From the NCBI RefSeq assembly GCF_014750685.1, contig NZ_JAAXGE010000013.1, positions 1 through 64,000 of the forward strand: a stretch of 64,000 bases of DNA, in the 5' to 3' direction. The notes under the pieces are model-generated. The model saw only the letters and a program-made list of their open reading frames with translations. It was not told where the DNA came from and ran no database searches. Each line of letters opens with the position of its first letter. The first letter of the stretch is position 1. This DNA comes from Bacteroides sp. GM023 (GTDB lineage Bacteria > Bacteroidota > Bacteroidia > Bacteroidales > Bacteroidaceae). Below, in pieces: positions 34,551-43,730 of this stretch. The translations under genes were made by a program, and so were the position numbers.

Positions 34551-36014
34551 TTACTGACTAATGATACTATTAAAAGAATGTTCGAAAGGTTCATCATAGA
34601 GCGATTTGTATTCCCTACAGAAGTGTTCATAGGTAGTCTTTGCCATATACTGCTTGCGCATAGCTACGTAAGTACCACATTTAAGCCGGAGAGCCGGCTC
34701 GTTTACTGAGTCAAACCGGAATATAATATCAGATATTAATAATTTGGTATCGTAGGCTTCGTGTTCGTCCAATAAAGTGGCATACTTCAATAGAGACTCA
34801 ATAAGATTATCAGCCATGTGACTTTTAAAAGAATCGAGCCACAGATAATCACATTCACTCAACAAGCTGCCTTTGGCTGTCAGGGCAGCTATAATTTTAA
34901 TCCGTTCGGTTGTCAGACTATCCGGACGGATTTTCTCGGGAAGACATTCGTAGTAATCTACAAATGCCGTCTTATCAAACTGCACTCTCCAATTACCCGA
35001 AATCTTGGCAATGGTGCATCCGCCGACAGATTCCACCAGTACCCGCAATTTGGAAAGATTGACTGCCCGGTTATTCTTGGCGCTTACATCATCTTTATCG
35101 AACCATAACGTAGTAGTCAACTCCTCCGACGAAATACCATTATCAGCCGACCGCAAAAGCAACAGGATAAATAACTCGCGCAGGAGTGGAGAAAAGCGTT
35201 GCGAAACCTCTTCACCCTTATTATCAAACACCTGCAAGCCACCAAACAGATAAACTGCATTGGCTCGTGGCAACTTCACCGTACCGCCTTCATCTCCAAA
35301 TGAAGTGAGAATCTCGATACGATTGTTTGCCTTTAGTCTCTTCTGACGCCTATGCCGCCAATGCATCCCCAAGAAAACAATCATATCCACCACTACAATC
35401 AACAGAATCCAATACCAGGCAGACAGATGTTGTTCTTCCTTTCCAACCGTCAGCAACTCAGCTTGTCTGCTAAGTAACTTCAATTGGGAATGTTTATCAC
35501 CAAGAATGTGAAACCGATATCCCCTGTCCGAACGGATACCATGTGACGAAAACGGATAAGAGTGTCCATTTGCGGATATATAGACCGAATCTGCGGGGAA
35601 ATGTACCGAAAAGACTACCGACAGAGTATCGGACGAGATTGAATCTATATCATAAGAATCAATACGGACTTTCTCAATTTCGGAATTACATACCCATAAT
35701 AATTCAGTACCCACTTGTGGCGAATGTGAAAGAATAAGATTATACAGTTCCTTATCTGTACTTTCAATACGCATCAATGACTCAAATACCACTTTGTCCT
35801 GTGCAGGAGTAGCAATCCGCAGGGTGATAATACTTCCTTTATCCAAATAGTTGAATTGCTTGGTATTGAGAATTTGGTCAGCCTTGATACTCTTTATCTC
35901 CTCTGCCGGGCGTTCGGCACGTCCGGGAATAACGAGAAGAAGGCAAAAGATAAGTAAAGTTAGCTTTTGCCTTAAAGAATATAATACTTCTATGTATGAT
36001 GCTGATAAAAACAT
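34551..36014 (-). CDS. membrane-anchored winged-helix regulator (SARP/OmpR-like)
   Basis: The 487-residue protein has an N-terminal hydrophobic segment (about 18-31), a periplasmic region (about 33-198), one transmembrane helix (199-218, WYWILLIVVVDMIVFLGMHW) and a basic stop (RHRRQKRLK). The cytoplasmic part contains a winged helix at about 255-345 (LRELFILLLLRSADNGISSEELTTTLW and NNRAVNLSKLRVLVESVGG), resembling the OmpR/SARP DNA-binding fold, then a helical region (about 365-487) like bacterial activation-type TPR segments. It would sense something outside the cell membrane and act on DNA directly. It has its own promoter and lies beside the peptide operon, its possible target. Confidence 0.75.
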   Translation of the reverse strand: MFLSASYIEVLYSLRQKLTLLIFCLLLVIPGRAERPAEEIKSIKADQILNTKQFNYLDKGSIITLRIATPAQDKVVFESLMRIESTDKELYNLILSHSPQVGTELLWVCNSEIEKVRIDSYDIDSISSDTLSVVFSVHFPADSVYISANGHSYPFSSHGIRSDRGYRFHILGDKHSQLKLLSRQAELLTVGKEEQHLSAWYWILLIVVVDMIVFLGMHWRHRRQKRLKANNRIEILTSFGDEGGTVKLPRANAVYLFGGLQVFDNKGEEVSQRFSPLLRELFILLLLRSADNGISSEELTTTLWFDKDDVSAKNNRAVNLSKLRVLVESVGGCTIAKISGNWRVQFDKTAFVDYYECLPEKIRPDSLTTERIKIIAALTAKGSLLSECDYLWLDSFKSHMADNLIESLLKYATLLDEHEAYDTKLLISDIIFRFDSVNEPALRLKCGTYVAMRKQYMAKTTYEHFCREYKSLYDEPFEHSFNSIISQ

Positions 36015-36043
36015 AGTAGACTCCTGTATGAATAATAGGTCAA

Positions 36044-36074
36044 CAAAAATAAGACATTTAACCGACGACTCAAA
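36044..36074 (-). promoter_or_regulatory. promoter of the membrane regulator gene
   Basis: TTTG (36074-36071) and TATTTTTG (36051-36044) are 19 bp apart, both exact consensus matches, 30 bp before ATG 36014. Confidence 0.75.
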
Positions 36075-36087
36075 ATTTTAGTCCTAC

Positions 36088-36981
36088 TTAATAGAGTACT
36101 TTCGCTCCTGCTGCCGCCATCTTGGCAAACTCATGGGCGACACCTGTTACCTCATACTTAGTCCAGTTCAAAGTATATCCACCTTTGGTACTAATACGTT
36201 TCGCTTCAGCATAATAGTAAGTACCACGCTTATAGCGGTTCGCACCTTGTGCTTCGGCACCCGCCGAAGTGTTCAATCCGCTACGGTCAGTATCCGCCGT
36301 ACCCAAATGAACAATCAGTTTACGTGCAAACAAGGATTCCTGCCGGGAAGAGGTTGCCGCCTCTGTATTTTTCAGACCATAAGGATAGGCAATATCCACA
36401 TCGGACACCGTGTACCAACCCGCATTCGCGCTCACCGCCCTGTCGATACGGGCATCGGGCATAAACGTCACATACCGGTGTACAAACTGCGCACCTGCCG
36501 AATGTCCCCACATATCATACTTGCTTCGTGAAGAACCCGTATCCTTCCGAACAGCATCAAAGACTGCTTCTACAATAGAAAATGTCCATTTTGAACGGTC
36601 TTGCAGCGTGCTTCCCTGAAACATACCACCTTCAATATACTGTTCGGTAGAATAAGTATCCGAAGGAAATTCGAAAACGAACACCATCACATTTCGATTG
36701 GTCGCTTCCGTACGCCAAGCGCCTAAATAATCATTCGCATTCCTCTCCAGTCCCGGAAATACAAACAATACAGGCATCTTTTTCATATCACCGTCCACGG
36801 GAATATGGAAGTGCACGCGAATCGGCCTGTCCGCCAACGGAGCATATCCCGAATAGATAACGATGCCGTCTCCCGGGAGAAACGTAGAAGTTTCTCCCAA
36901 AGATTCCGGTTTATCATCCTTGAAGCAGCTTGCCATCAGGATAGTATATGTGATTAAAATCAAAATATTGACTATACGCAT
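36088..36981 (-). CDS. lipoprotein alpha/beta-hydrolase (esterase-like)
   Basis: The start is ATG 36981 (MRIVNILILITYTIL), 5 bp after the preceding stop; a TTG frame from 36990 is the alternative. The lipobox is LMASC (Cys about 19). The nucleophile elbow is WGHSAGAQF, preceded by a VLFVFPGLERNANDYLGAW oxyanion strand; the late Asp (GTADTDRSG) and His (VAHEF) complete a likely triad. This is an esterase or peptidase of the dienelactone/poly-hydrolase type, sitting on the cell surface or in the periplasm. It is last in the operon 45146-36088. Confidence 0.82.
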   Translation of the reverse strand: MRIVNILILITYTILMASCFKDDKPESLGETSTFLPGDGIVIYSGYAPLADRPIRVHFHIPVDGDMKKMPVLFVFPGLERNANDYLGAWRTEATNRNVMVFVFEFPSDTYSTEQYIEGGMFQGSTLQDRSKWTFSIVEAVFDAVRKDTGSSRSKYDMWGHSAGAQFVHRYVTFMPDARIDRAVSANAGWYTVSDVDIAYPYGLKNTEAATSSRQESLFARKLIVHLGTADTDRSGLNTSAGAEAQGANRYKRGTYYYAEAKRISTKGGYTLNWTKYEVTGVAHEFAKMAAAGAKVLY

Positions 36982-36986
36982 CGCTA

Positions 36987-38216
36987 TCAAAAGAGAATAT
37001 GAAGATTCAACTTAACCTGAAATTCCTTAGAGCCCGCACCCACCAATTGATTATAAGAAGTATACGAGCCTGCCAATTGCATTTTGAACGTATTATTATG
37101 GAAATACTTAGATACACCAAACGTTACATTCTCCGATTTACGCAAAATACTCAGTTCTGTTTCTTCCCATTCAGGATTCACTTTGCTATAAGCTACATCT
37201 AATGCCCATAATTTCGGGAAAAGATAACCGGCCTGTACATTGAATCCATCTCCCAAAGCTAAATAATTGGCTATCTGGCGTGGTTTCAGTTTCGCGCCTT
37301 CATCCTGCTGTATATATAACCCGTTCAAATCATTTCCGGTAGCATTGACATACTCTGCCAACAAGGAAAAGCCATTCCACTTCAACAATAAATCGGCAGA
37401 TAATTTACGATAATCGGGATAATCAGCTATTCCTTCTTTATCATACATCAGAAAGTCCTTATGGCCTTCACCCACAGCATTGCTGGCACCGACATTATAG
37501 CTATATGCCACACCGACTGCCAATTTCGGAGATTTTTCACGAATAAAATCATTAAACACCATTTCATTGCCGCTCGTAAAGAAGCCTAACGGATAGAAAG
37601 TAGCACGTCCGCCATATTTCAGTCCTCCCAAATCAGGGTCGGTACTTGACGAACCGAACGAATTTCGTCCGTCACCGGAAGTAACAGCAGCTCCCAAATC
37701 AAATCCGATTTTTCCCAATGACAGGCGGCTTTCAACAAACAACCCCAATTCACGGCCTGTACGTGAGAAACTGCGGTCGAGCAATGAATGTTCACCGAAA
37801 GCAAGTCCCTGGTCAAGCATCATCATCTGCCGGGTGTTGGTAAAAGTCTGCTTCTGTCCGGCACTGATTTTCAGTTGTTTCCAGGGAGTATATGAAACCC
37901 ATGCATCCAACAGAGGATAAGAGTCCGCGAAATCCGCTTGCAGGAAGAAGCCCAGCTTCTCATTCAGGAATGAACCTTCGAGACTCAAATAAGCATGGTC
38001 AACGTCAAAGCCGTATTCCGATTCCGCATTTTTAATATCGGTATAATAACCCGAACCTTGCAGATAACCACCGAAACGCAGTTTCTGACCAGGTGTTTTT
38101 AAATTCAGGTCGAGCAAACCATCTTTCAGTTGCGGAAACGCCTCGTTTCCAATTGTCTGTGCATTCAGACCAGTAGCCAAAATTAAGGAGAAAACTCCTG
38201 CTATTATCTTTTTCAT
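36987..38216 (-). CDS. outer-membrane porin (phosphate-selective porin O/P-like), second in operon
   Basis: I start at Met 38216 (MKKIIAGVFSLILATGLNAQ), which opens a standard signal peptide; ATG 38240 adds eight residues. The mature protein is a long barrel (strands such as LRFGGYLQGSGYY, WVSYTPWKQLKISAGQKQTF, and a final VKLNLHILF). Its pattern matches the porin O/P superfamily. It shares the fold and many local motifs (KYGGR, LGDGFNLQAGY-like) with the porin at 39780, so the two are paralogues. Confidence 0.85.
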   Translation of the reverse strand: MKKIIAGVFSLILATGLNAQTIGNEAFPQLKDGLLDLNLKTPGQKLRFGGYLQGSGYYTDIKNAESEYGFDVDHAYLSLEGSFLNEKLGFFLQADFADSYPLLDAWVSYTPWKQLKISAGQKQTFTNTRQMMMLDQGLAFGEHSLLDRSFSRTGRELGLFVESRLSLGKIGFDLGAAVTSGDGRNSFGSSSTDPDLGGLKYGGRATFYPLGFFTSGNEMVFNDFIREKSPKLAVGVAYSYNVGASNAVGEGHKDFLMYDKEGIADYPDYRKLSADLLLKWNGFSLLAEYVNATGNDLNGLYIQQDEGAKLKPRQIANYLALGDGFNVQAGYLFPKLWALDVAYSKVNPEWEETELSILRKSENVTFGVSKYFHNNTFKMQLAGSYTSYNQLVGAGSKEFQVKLNLHILF

Positions 38217-38248
38217 ATCTTGTATTCTATTTATCGTCATTAATTAAT

Positions 38249-39772
38249 CTATTTCATTTTCCGATAGATGCCCAGTGTGTTATTTACCTTGGCGTCAATC
38301 ACTCGGTAGTTGACGAAACCATTGGCCGATTCAGGTTCCAGCAATACGGTCACAAGGGTAGCCAAAGGTTGGGACATGGAAATACGATAGCTGCCGGCCG
38401 GAAGGGTAATCGCACGTGTCTCGGTGCTTGTTTTTACGTTCAAAGGTAAAATACCGGCTACCAGGTCATGGCTTTCCAAAGCAGTTGTCACGGTATAGCA
38501 CTCCAAATCAATCGTTTGTGGAGCTTCCAACCGTTCCAGTTCCACACCAAAATTCTGCAATATTTCGACAGCGCGACTTTGGTCTGCATCCAAATAATAG
38601 TCAACAGGACGTTCACGGGTAAGCACGACTTCCGATTCAGGAGCAATACGAGCCTCAACGGGGACAGTCACCTTTTTGCAGGCAAGCATATCTATGAAAG
38701 TCAACGGATAATCAGAAGCAGCTTTCGAACGGAAAGTCACCGCAATATCACCATTATAATGATCGGCTTCATCTACGGCTCTCCGTATACGGTCGGCGTG
38801 CTCAAAAGTGGTATGTGCAAAAGACTCGGCCAACTTATAAGTAGTATAAACCCTCCGCTTGTAGGAAGTGCGACCCAAACCGACCCCACGTACTTCCATC
38901 AACATGGAAATAGCTCCGCGCAATGCCATGATATTAGTTGACGAACGAGGGGAAGAACCGCCGAGATTAAAGATAATATCCCCCCGATTACTTTTTGTCG
39001 TAAAATAAGTATGATGTACCAGTCCTTCCGCATCTGCCATACGACTAGCTTCGGGCACATACAATTCATCGACAGCAGAACGCAATGCAGGAGATACATT
39101 CGGGTTGCTGCTCCACAAAAACATGAAATCATTGGGATTAGTGACCAGCAATCCGTTAGTCACTTCTTCGTAAGAAGCCCGGAGAGGTTTGTATTCGTGG
39201 AAGTCGATAAACAGATGAGGTTTCACTGTCAAGGCAACCCGTTGCAAGGTACGCGCTTCGGGAGTAGACAGGAGCGTCTGGTCACGATTCAGGTCTATGC
39301 CGTTCGCAGTTACGCGTTCACCTTGTTCACTTCCGTCGATATTAACCGAAGGGATTATATAAAAATCCATTTTGTCAAGCAAAGCAGCCAATTGCGGGTC
39401 ACGGGTAAGTTGCTTCATAAAATAAAGCAATCCTTCCGTGCCGGCAGGCTCGTTGCCATGTACACAACCCGTATAAAGCACCCGTAACTTATCATTTCCA
39501 CCATTGCTGACCTTTATCATCGGGATGTCACGTCCACGCTGGGTGCGGCCTACTATCTGAAGGTTTATCAATTCGGGGTAAGCCGTAGCCAAATCGTGGA
39601 GGAAAGTCATCAATTCACGATAAGTCGTAAAACCGTGCTTCTTTGCAAAAGCAGGTGTATCAATGTCAACCTGCGGATTCGGAAAGAACTTGGCTGTCAC
39701 CTTTCCAGTCTGTTGAGCATAGAATGGAAGTCCGGACAACAAGAGACAGAGTATGATTAAAATTCGTTTCAT
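38249..39772 (-). CDS. M14 zinc carboxypeptidase
   Basis: The 507-residue protein has a signal peptide (cut near PFYAQ). The M14 zinc site is His105-x-x-Glu108 in GCVHGNEPAG and His192 in DFHEYK; the substrate-carboxylate Asn-Arg pair is in NGIDLNRDQ (162-163), and a late Glu in LMEVRGVG (about 293) fits the catalytic base. Residues about 330-507 form a beta-rich extension. It trims C-terminal residues from peptides or cleaves related bonds outside the cytoplasm, supplying substrates to the dipeptidase and carrier encoded upstream in the operon. Confidence 0.9.
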   Translation of the reverse strand: MKRILIILCLLLSGLPFYAQQTGKVTAKFFPNPQVDIDTPAFAKKHGFTTYRELMTFLHDLATAYPELINLQIVGRTQRGRDIPMIKVSNGGNDKLRVLYTGCVHGNEPAGTEGLLYFMKQLTRDPQLAALLDKMDFYIIPSVNIDGSEQGERVTANGIDLNRDQTLLSTPEARTLQRVALTVKPHLFIDFHEYKPLRASYEEVTNGLLVTNPNDFMFLWSSNPNVSPALRSAVDELYVPEASRMADAEGLVHHTYFTTKSNRGDIIFNLGGSSPRSSTNIMALRGAISMLMEVRGVGLGRTSYKRRVYTTYKLAESFAHTTFEHADRIRRAVDEADHYNGDIAVTFRSKAASDYPLTFIDMLACKKVTVPVEARIAPESEVVLTRERPVDYYLDADQSRAVEILQNFGVELERLEAPQTIDLECYTVTTALESHDLVAGILPLNVKTSTETRAITLPAGSYRISMSQPLATLVTVLLEPESANGFVNYRVIDAKVNNTLGIYRKMK

Positions 39773-39779
39773 AGCATTA

Positions 39780-41150
39780 TCAGAATTTGAATTGGAATAA
39801 TAAATTGCCTATCCACTCATTACCATTGTATGTGTGTGCACTATCAGGAGTACGGTTTTCACCGTTGCTGCGAGCCAGTCCGACGGTCAGTTGTATCTTG
39901 GCGGCATAATTGCGCGTCAGATATTTGGATACACTCAGGTCATAGAAGTTGTGTCGGTTGAAATACAGATTGTTATTCATATATGAATAGGTGTCCGGTT
40001 TCAGATATGTATAACGCAGGTCGAAACTCCAAAGGCTGCGAAGCATATATCCTGCCTGAAGATTAAATCCTTGCCCAAGCATCATTCTATTCTTAATATA
40101 AGCGTCCACATTCTGTTCTCCGTTCACTTCAAAAGTGGTGGCGGTGGTGCCGTTTTCCCTAACCCGCTTCGTGATAGAAGAAGGAACATAGCCCCATGTT
40201 TTGGCATATTCGCCCAGCATGGAAAATCCACGGTACTTAAAGGCAAAGTCAGCCACAAATTTGGCATAATCGGGAAGTTCGATTTCATCACGGTCGTTCA
40301 TATAAAGATAATCCCCGTTACTGCGGCCGCCACGACGGTCGGATGTACCGTCCGAATAGCTGTAAGCAACGCCGACACACAATTTCGGAGTCAGTTCGTA
40401 GGCCATATCCCCTTCCCTGCTTCCGCCCATTGAACGGAAAGCTCCCATAGGAAGGTAGTTCAGTCGTCCACCATACTTCAATCCACCATAACGTTTGCCT
40501 TGCGAAATCGGGCCGGCTCCGTCGGTTATGGCAATCGAGGGGCGCAAAAGTCCCTGGCTACCTACTCTGAAAGAGCTTTCGGCAAAGACACCCACCTCAC
40601 GAATCGTACTGAATGCAGAGGTTATTTTACTACGTTCGGCGAATTGCAGAGTATGTGAACTCATTTGTAATTCGTAGTTGTCCGTAGGAGTAGAACGTTG
40701 CCCGAATGAAAGGACAAATTTAGAACCCCAGGGACGATAAGCTGCATAGGCATCCATAAGTAACGAACCGGAATCGTCGTCCGTTTCACTACCTTTCACC
40801 AAGTCGAGTCCCAAACGGAAACGCAGTTTATCGTGATATACACTTCCGTCAAAACGTACGCGGGCACGTCTTACGCGAAAGCGGTTGTACATCTTGTCTA
40901 CATCTTCAAAGCGGCGGCTTTCTACTGAAGTCTGCACCATTCCGCTGATGACCAGTCTGTTTCCACCTTGTGTTGTCAGCCGTATACCGTCTCCCATCTT
41001 ATACCGATGGAGAGCCACTTTCGTACTGATATCGGACACACTTTCATCGCTGGCTTCCACTGTCTCGGCATCATCACTACCTTCGTCTGTCTGTGCCATT
41101 GCCGGAAGAAGCAAAAATAGTCCTATCAGGAATAATAGATATTTTTTCAT
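39780..41150 (-). CDS. outer-membrane porin (O/P-like), first in operon
   Basis: The 456-residue protein has a signal peptide (about 1-19, cut after PAMAQ), a short acidic region (about 20-40) and then a barrel of about 16 strands ending in WIGNLLFQFKF. Segments such as NRLVISGMVQTSVESRRF and GLKYGGRLNYLPMG match the porin O/P pattern. A paralogue lies two genes downstream. The pair may give the operon its outer-membrane entry for small charged peptides, by inference from the neighbours. Confidence 0.85.
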   Translation of the reverse strand: MKKYLLFLIGLFLLLPAMAQTDEGSDDAETVEASDESVSDISTKVALHRYKMGDGIRLTTQGGNRLVISGMVQTSVESRRFEDVDKMYNRFRVRRARVRFDGSVYHDKLRFRLGLDLVKGSETDDDSGSLLMDAYAAYRPWGSKFVLSFGQRSTPTDNYELQMSSHTLQFAERSKITSAFSTIREVGVFAESSFRVGSQGLLRPSIAITDGAGPISQGKRYGGLKYGGRLNYLPMGAFRSMGGSREGDMAYELTPKLCVGVAYSYSDGTSDRRGGRSNGDYLYMNDRDEIELPDYAKFVADFAFKYRGFSMLGEYAKTWGYVPSSITKRVRENGTTATTFEVNGEQNVDAYIKNRMMLGQGFNLQAGYMLRSLWSFDLRYTYLKPDTYSYMNNNLYFNRHNFYDLSVSKYLTRNYAAKIQLTVGLARSNGENRTPDSAHTYNGNEWIGNLLFQFKF

Positions 41151-41168
41151 TCCAATGTCGTTTTAGTA

Positions 41169-42314
41169 TTACATTTCAAAGTTCCCCTTACGTATTACAC
41201 TACCTTCGTGCATCATTTCCGCACCACGGGCATAGACTCCTTGCAATTTCCAGGTATCGTCAAACAGAGTAATGTCTGCGTCCCATCCCTCTTTGATTTC
41301 GCCTTTTCCTTTCAATTTCATTGTGCGGGCAGGATTGGTAGTAATTAGCCGGAAAGCATCTGAAGGCGCAATTCCGCCATCTACAATCAGGCGAATTACT
41401 TGTTCCAGATTCCGGTGTAGTGGAGCTACCGTATAGCTATCGGCACCTGTCACCGGGTCTTTCCGGCGAACTCCGGCATTGCCGTCTGACGAGAAAGTCA
41501 TCTGTTCAATGGATACTCCGGCATTCAATCCTTCGAGTACGCTTTCATAGGGTTCACAGTATTTGGTTCCACCTGTGGAAATATCAATCATTCCCCCCAT
41601 GCGGGCAAATTCAATTCCTTGCAGAAATAAGTCGTGTGTACGTCCCATGTGGGTGGGAGAAATGTAGCTAATTAATGAAGGATATTCCCGGGCTATTTCA
41701 AGAAGGACATCAATTCCGCCGGGCAAGGCTCCCAAATGAACGTGCATCACTCCGCCTTTGGCAGATGTAAAACCACCCAGGCGTACTTGCTGGATGATAC
41801 GCATCAGTTCACTTTTGGTGGGATAGGAACTACGGTCATCGCTTATGGCGATTTTACAGCCTATTACTTTATCTATGAATATCAAATCATTGGCAATGCA
41901 GTCTGTCAATGTAGGAGTAGGCAGACCGTAATAGCCGGTGAGCATATAGGCTGAGATACCGTCCATGCACAATGCCTTGGTCTTGGCATACAATGCCGGT
42001 AATTGTTTCACAAAACCGTCGGTTCCTAACAGTCCGACTACCGTAGTCGTTCCACAAGCCAACAAACGACTCAGCGGAACTTCGGGAGCCAGGGAGAAGT
42101 ACCCGGTCTGACCGCCACCGCCAATGATATGCACATGCTGGTCGATACAACCGGGAGCTGCATTCATGCCCGCTCCGTCAATCACTTCTACTTCAAGTCC
42201 CCGAATATCAATATGGGGCGCGATGCAAGCAATCTTTTCACCACAAATCAGTATGTCATTCATCCCCCTGTCTTCAGGAGCATAAAGATGTATATTTTGA
42301 ATCAGTTTGAACAT
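41169..42314 (-). CDS. iadA: isoaspartyl dipeptidase (beta-aspartyl peptidase)
   Basis: The 381-residue amidohydrolase has the binuclear metal ligands HxH (His60, His62 in IDQHVHIIGG), a carbamylation Lys154 in GCKIAISDDRSS, further His in HVHLGAL (191, 193) and THMGRTH (222), and Asp277 in SSDGNAG. GGGGQTGYFS and the DDRSS loop fit isoaspartyl dipeptidase in particular. It hydrolyses beta-aspartyl dipeptides, which arise by deamidation of Asn and isomerisation of Asp in ageing proteins or from dietary isoAsp peptides. There is no signal peptide, so it acts in the cytoplasm. The DcuC-like gene lies 18 bp upstream. Confidence 0.93.
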   Translation of the reverse strand: MFKLIQNIHLYAPEDRGMNDILICGEKIACIAPHIDIRGLEVEVIDGAGMNAAPGCIDQHVHIIGGGGQTGYFSLAPEVPLSRLLACGTTTVVGLLGTDGFVKQLPALYAKTKALCMDGISAYMLTGYYGLPTPTLTDCIANDLIFIDKVIGCKIAISDDRSSYPTKSELMRIIQQVRLGGFTSAKGGVMHVHLGALPGGIDVLLEIAREYPSLISYISPTHMGRTHDLFLQGIEFARMGGMIDISTGGTKYCEPYESVLEGLNAGVSIEQMTFSSDGNAGVRRKDPVTGADSYTVAPLHRNLEQVIRLIVDGGIAPSDAFRLITTNPARTMKLKGKGEIKEGWDADITLFDDTWKLQGVYARGAEMMHEGSVIRKGNFEM

Positions 42315-42332
42315 TATAGTCTGTATTACTTG

Positions 42333-43712
42333 TTAGATAAAGAAATGAATTACCATCATGGCAATCAATGTAATCGCCATTGGAATTATATTGCGTTTCG
42401 CCAAATCAGCAGCCGACACACCGGCAATCTCTGAAATAGCAATAATTACACCAGCAATAGGTGACGCTGCCCGTCCCATACTGGATGCCAGTTGCATAGG
42501 CAATATCATATCTACCGGAGCCATCCCTACCTTGGCAGCAATGGAAGGAACCAACGGACCAAACGAGAAGAAAGAAGCATTACCACTTCCCATCAGGATA
42601 GCAGCCAGGAACAGAATCAGGACGATAACGATAGAAACCAAAACTCCTGAGAAGCCCAAGCTTGTACATCCTTCCACCAAAGCATCAATAAAGCCGAGGC
42701 TGATTAAGCCTTTGGAGAAGATTTCTGCGGCTACAATCAAGGTTACTACATTGGTAAATACCTTTCCCATACCTTCCCAGAATGACTTGACAGTCGCAAA
42801 TACAGCTTTAAAGGAGCGTAGTCTTATCAACTCGAACAGCATGGAGACTGCCAAAGATACAAACATTGCCGTAGTAGTATCCAACTCAATCGGTGGGTCA
42901 AACAAATGCACATACTTCGAGAAGATTATTAATAAAAACAACGGCAACACGGGCAGAATGGCATAAATCAATGGAATATCTACCTTGAAATCTTTCGTAT
43001 CTACCATCTCAGGTTGTGAACGTCCTGATTGGCGATCCTTGCGGTCAAAATAACGATTAGTGAGATAATAAACAATCATTAGCAAAATAGTAAGCGGAAT
43101 AGCCAGCGGGAGCTGGTGTTCTACAAAATAGAGCATATTATTTTGACCGACAAGTTCCGCCGCACGGGCTGTATTAGCCGAACCTGGCCCCATATCAAAA
43201 ATAGTACAGGCCGAAATGACTGAAACCGCCGTCAGACGACTCACTCCCAAGCCTACCAAAATAGGGAAAATCGAAGCAACCAGCAGCAATCCGAGTCCCG
43301 TCGCACTCGGTGTACAAATGAAAAGCATTTGTCCGATAGGAATCACGATGGAAGCTGCGATATAAGGAAACTTCTTGAAGATTGCCAACGGCTGCATAGA
43401 TACATAAACCAACGCATCACTAGCCTTTATCTTTTTCATATAAGCCACGTAACCGCCGATAGTCATAATCATCAGACCGACACGAAGCATATTAGATGAG
43501 AACGTTTCTTTTATAATCCGGAAAAGGTCAAAGACGGCTGTACCTGTCGATTCGGTAAGGCTCATCGAATGCATGCCAAGCAGCATGCTGAGAGTCAACA
43601 TCAAGATACCAGCCACCATCAATACGCCTTGCGGATTATTCTTTTTCATCAGCCAATAGGCCACCAATACAATTACCTGTAAGGAAATAAATGCACCAAT
43701 ATATATCATCAT
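42333..43712 (-). CDS. DcuC-family C4-dicarboxylate/anion carrier
   Basis: The 459-residue membrane protein has about 12 predicted helices in the arrangement of the DcuC/ArsB-NhaD superfamily, with conserved loops GPGSANTARAAEL (about 183-195) and MGSGNASFFSFGPLVP and ASSMGRAASPIAGVIIAI near the C-terminus. DcuC carriers exchange or export C4-dicarboxylates such as succinate and aspartate. Placed beside the isoaspartyl dipeptidase, it could import isoaspartyl peptides or move aspartate or succinate; the substrate is inferred. Confidence 0.9.
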   Translation of the reverse strand: MMIYIGAFISLQVIVLVAYWLMKKNNPQGVLMVAGILMLTLSMLLGMHSMSLTESTGTAVFDLFRIIKETFSSNMLRVGLMIMTIGGYVAYMKKIKASDALVYVSMQPLAIFKKFPYIAASIVIPIGQMLFICTPSATGLGLLLVASIFPILVGLGVSRLTAVSVISACTIFDMGPGSANTARAAELVGQNNMLYFVEHQLPLAIPLTILLMIVYYLTNRYFDRKDRQSGRSQPEMVDTKDFKVDIPLIYAILPVLPLFLLIIFSKYVHLFDPPIELDTTTAMFVSLAVSMLFELIRLRSFKAVFATVKSFWEGMGKVFTNVVTLIVAAEIFSKGLISLGFIDALVEGCTSLGFSGVLVSIVIVLILFLAAILMGSGNASFFSFGPLVPSIAAKVGMAPVDMILPMQLASSMGRAASPIAGVIIAISEIAGVSAADLAKRNIIPMAITLIAMMVIHFFI

Positions 43713-43730
43713 AGTATTCTTTATTAGTAA

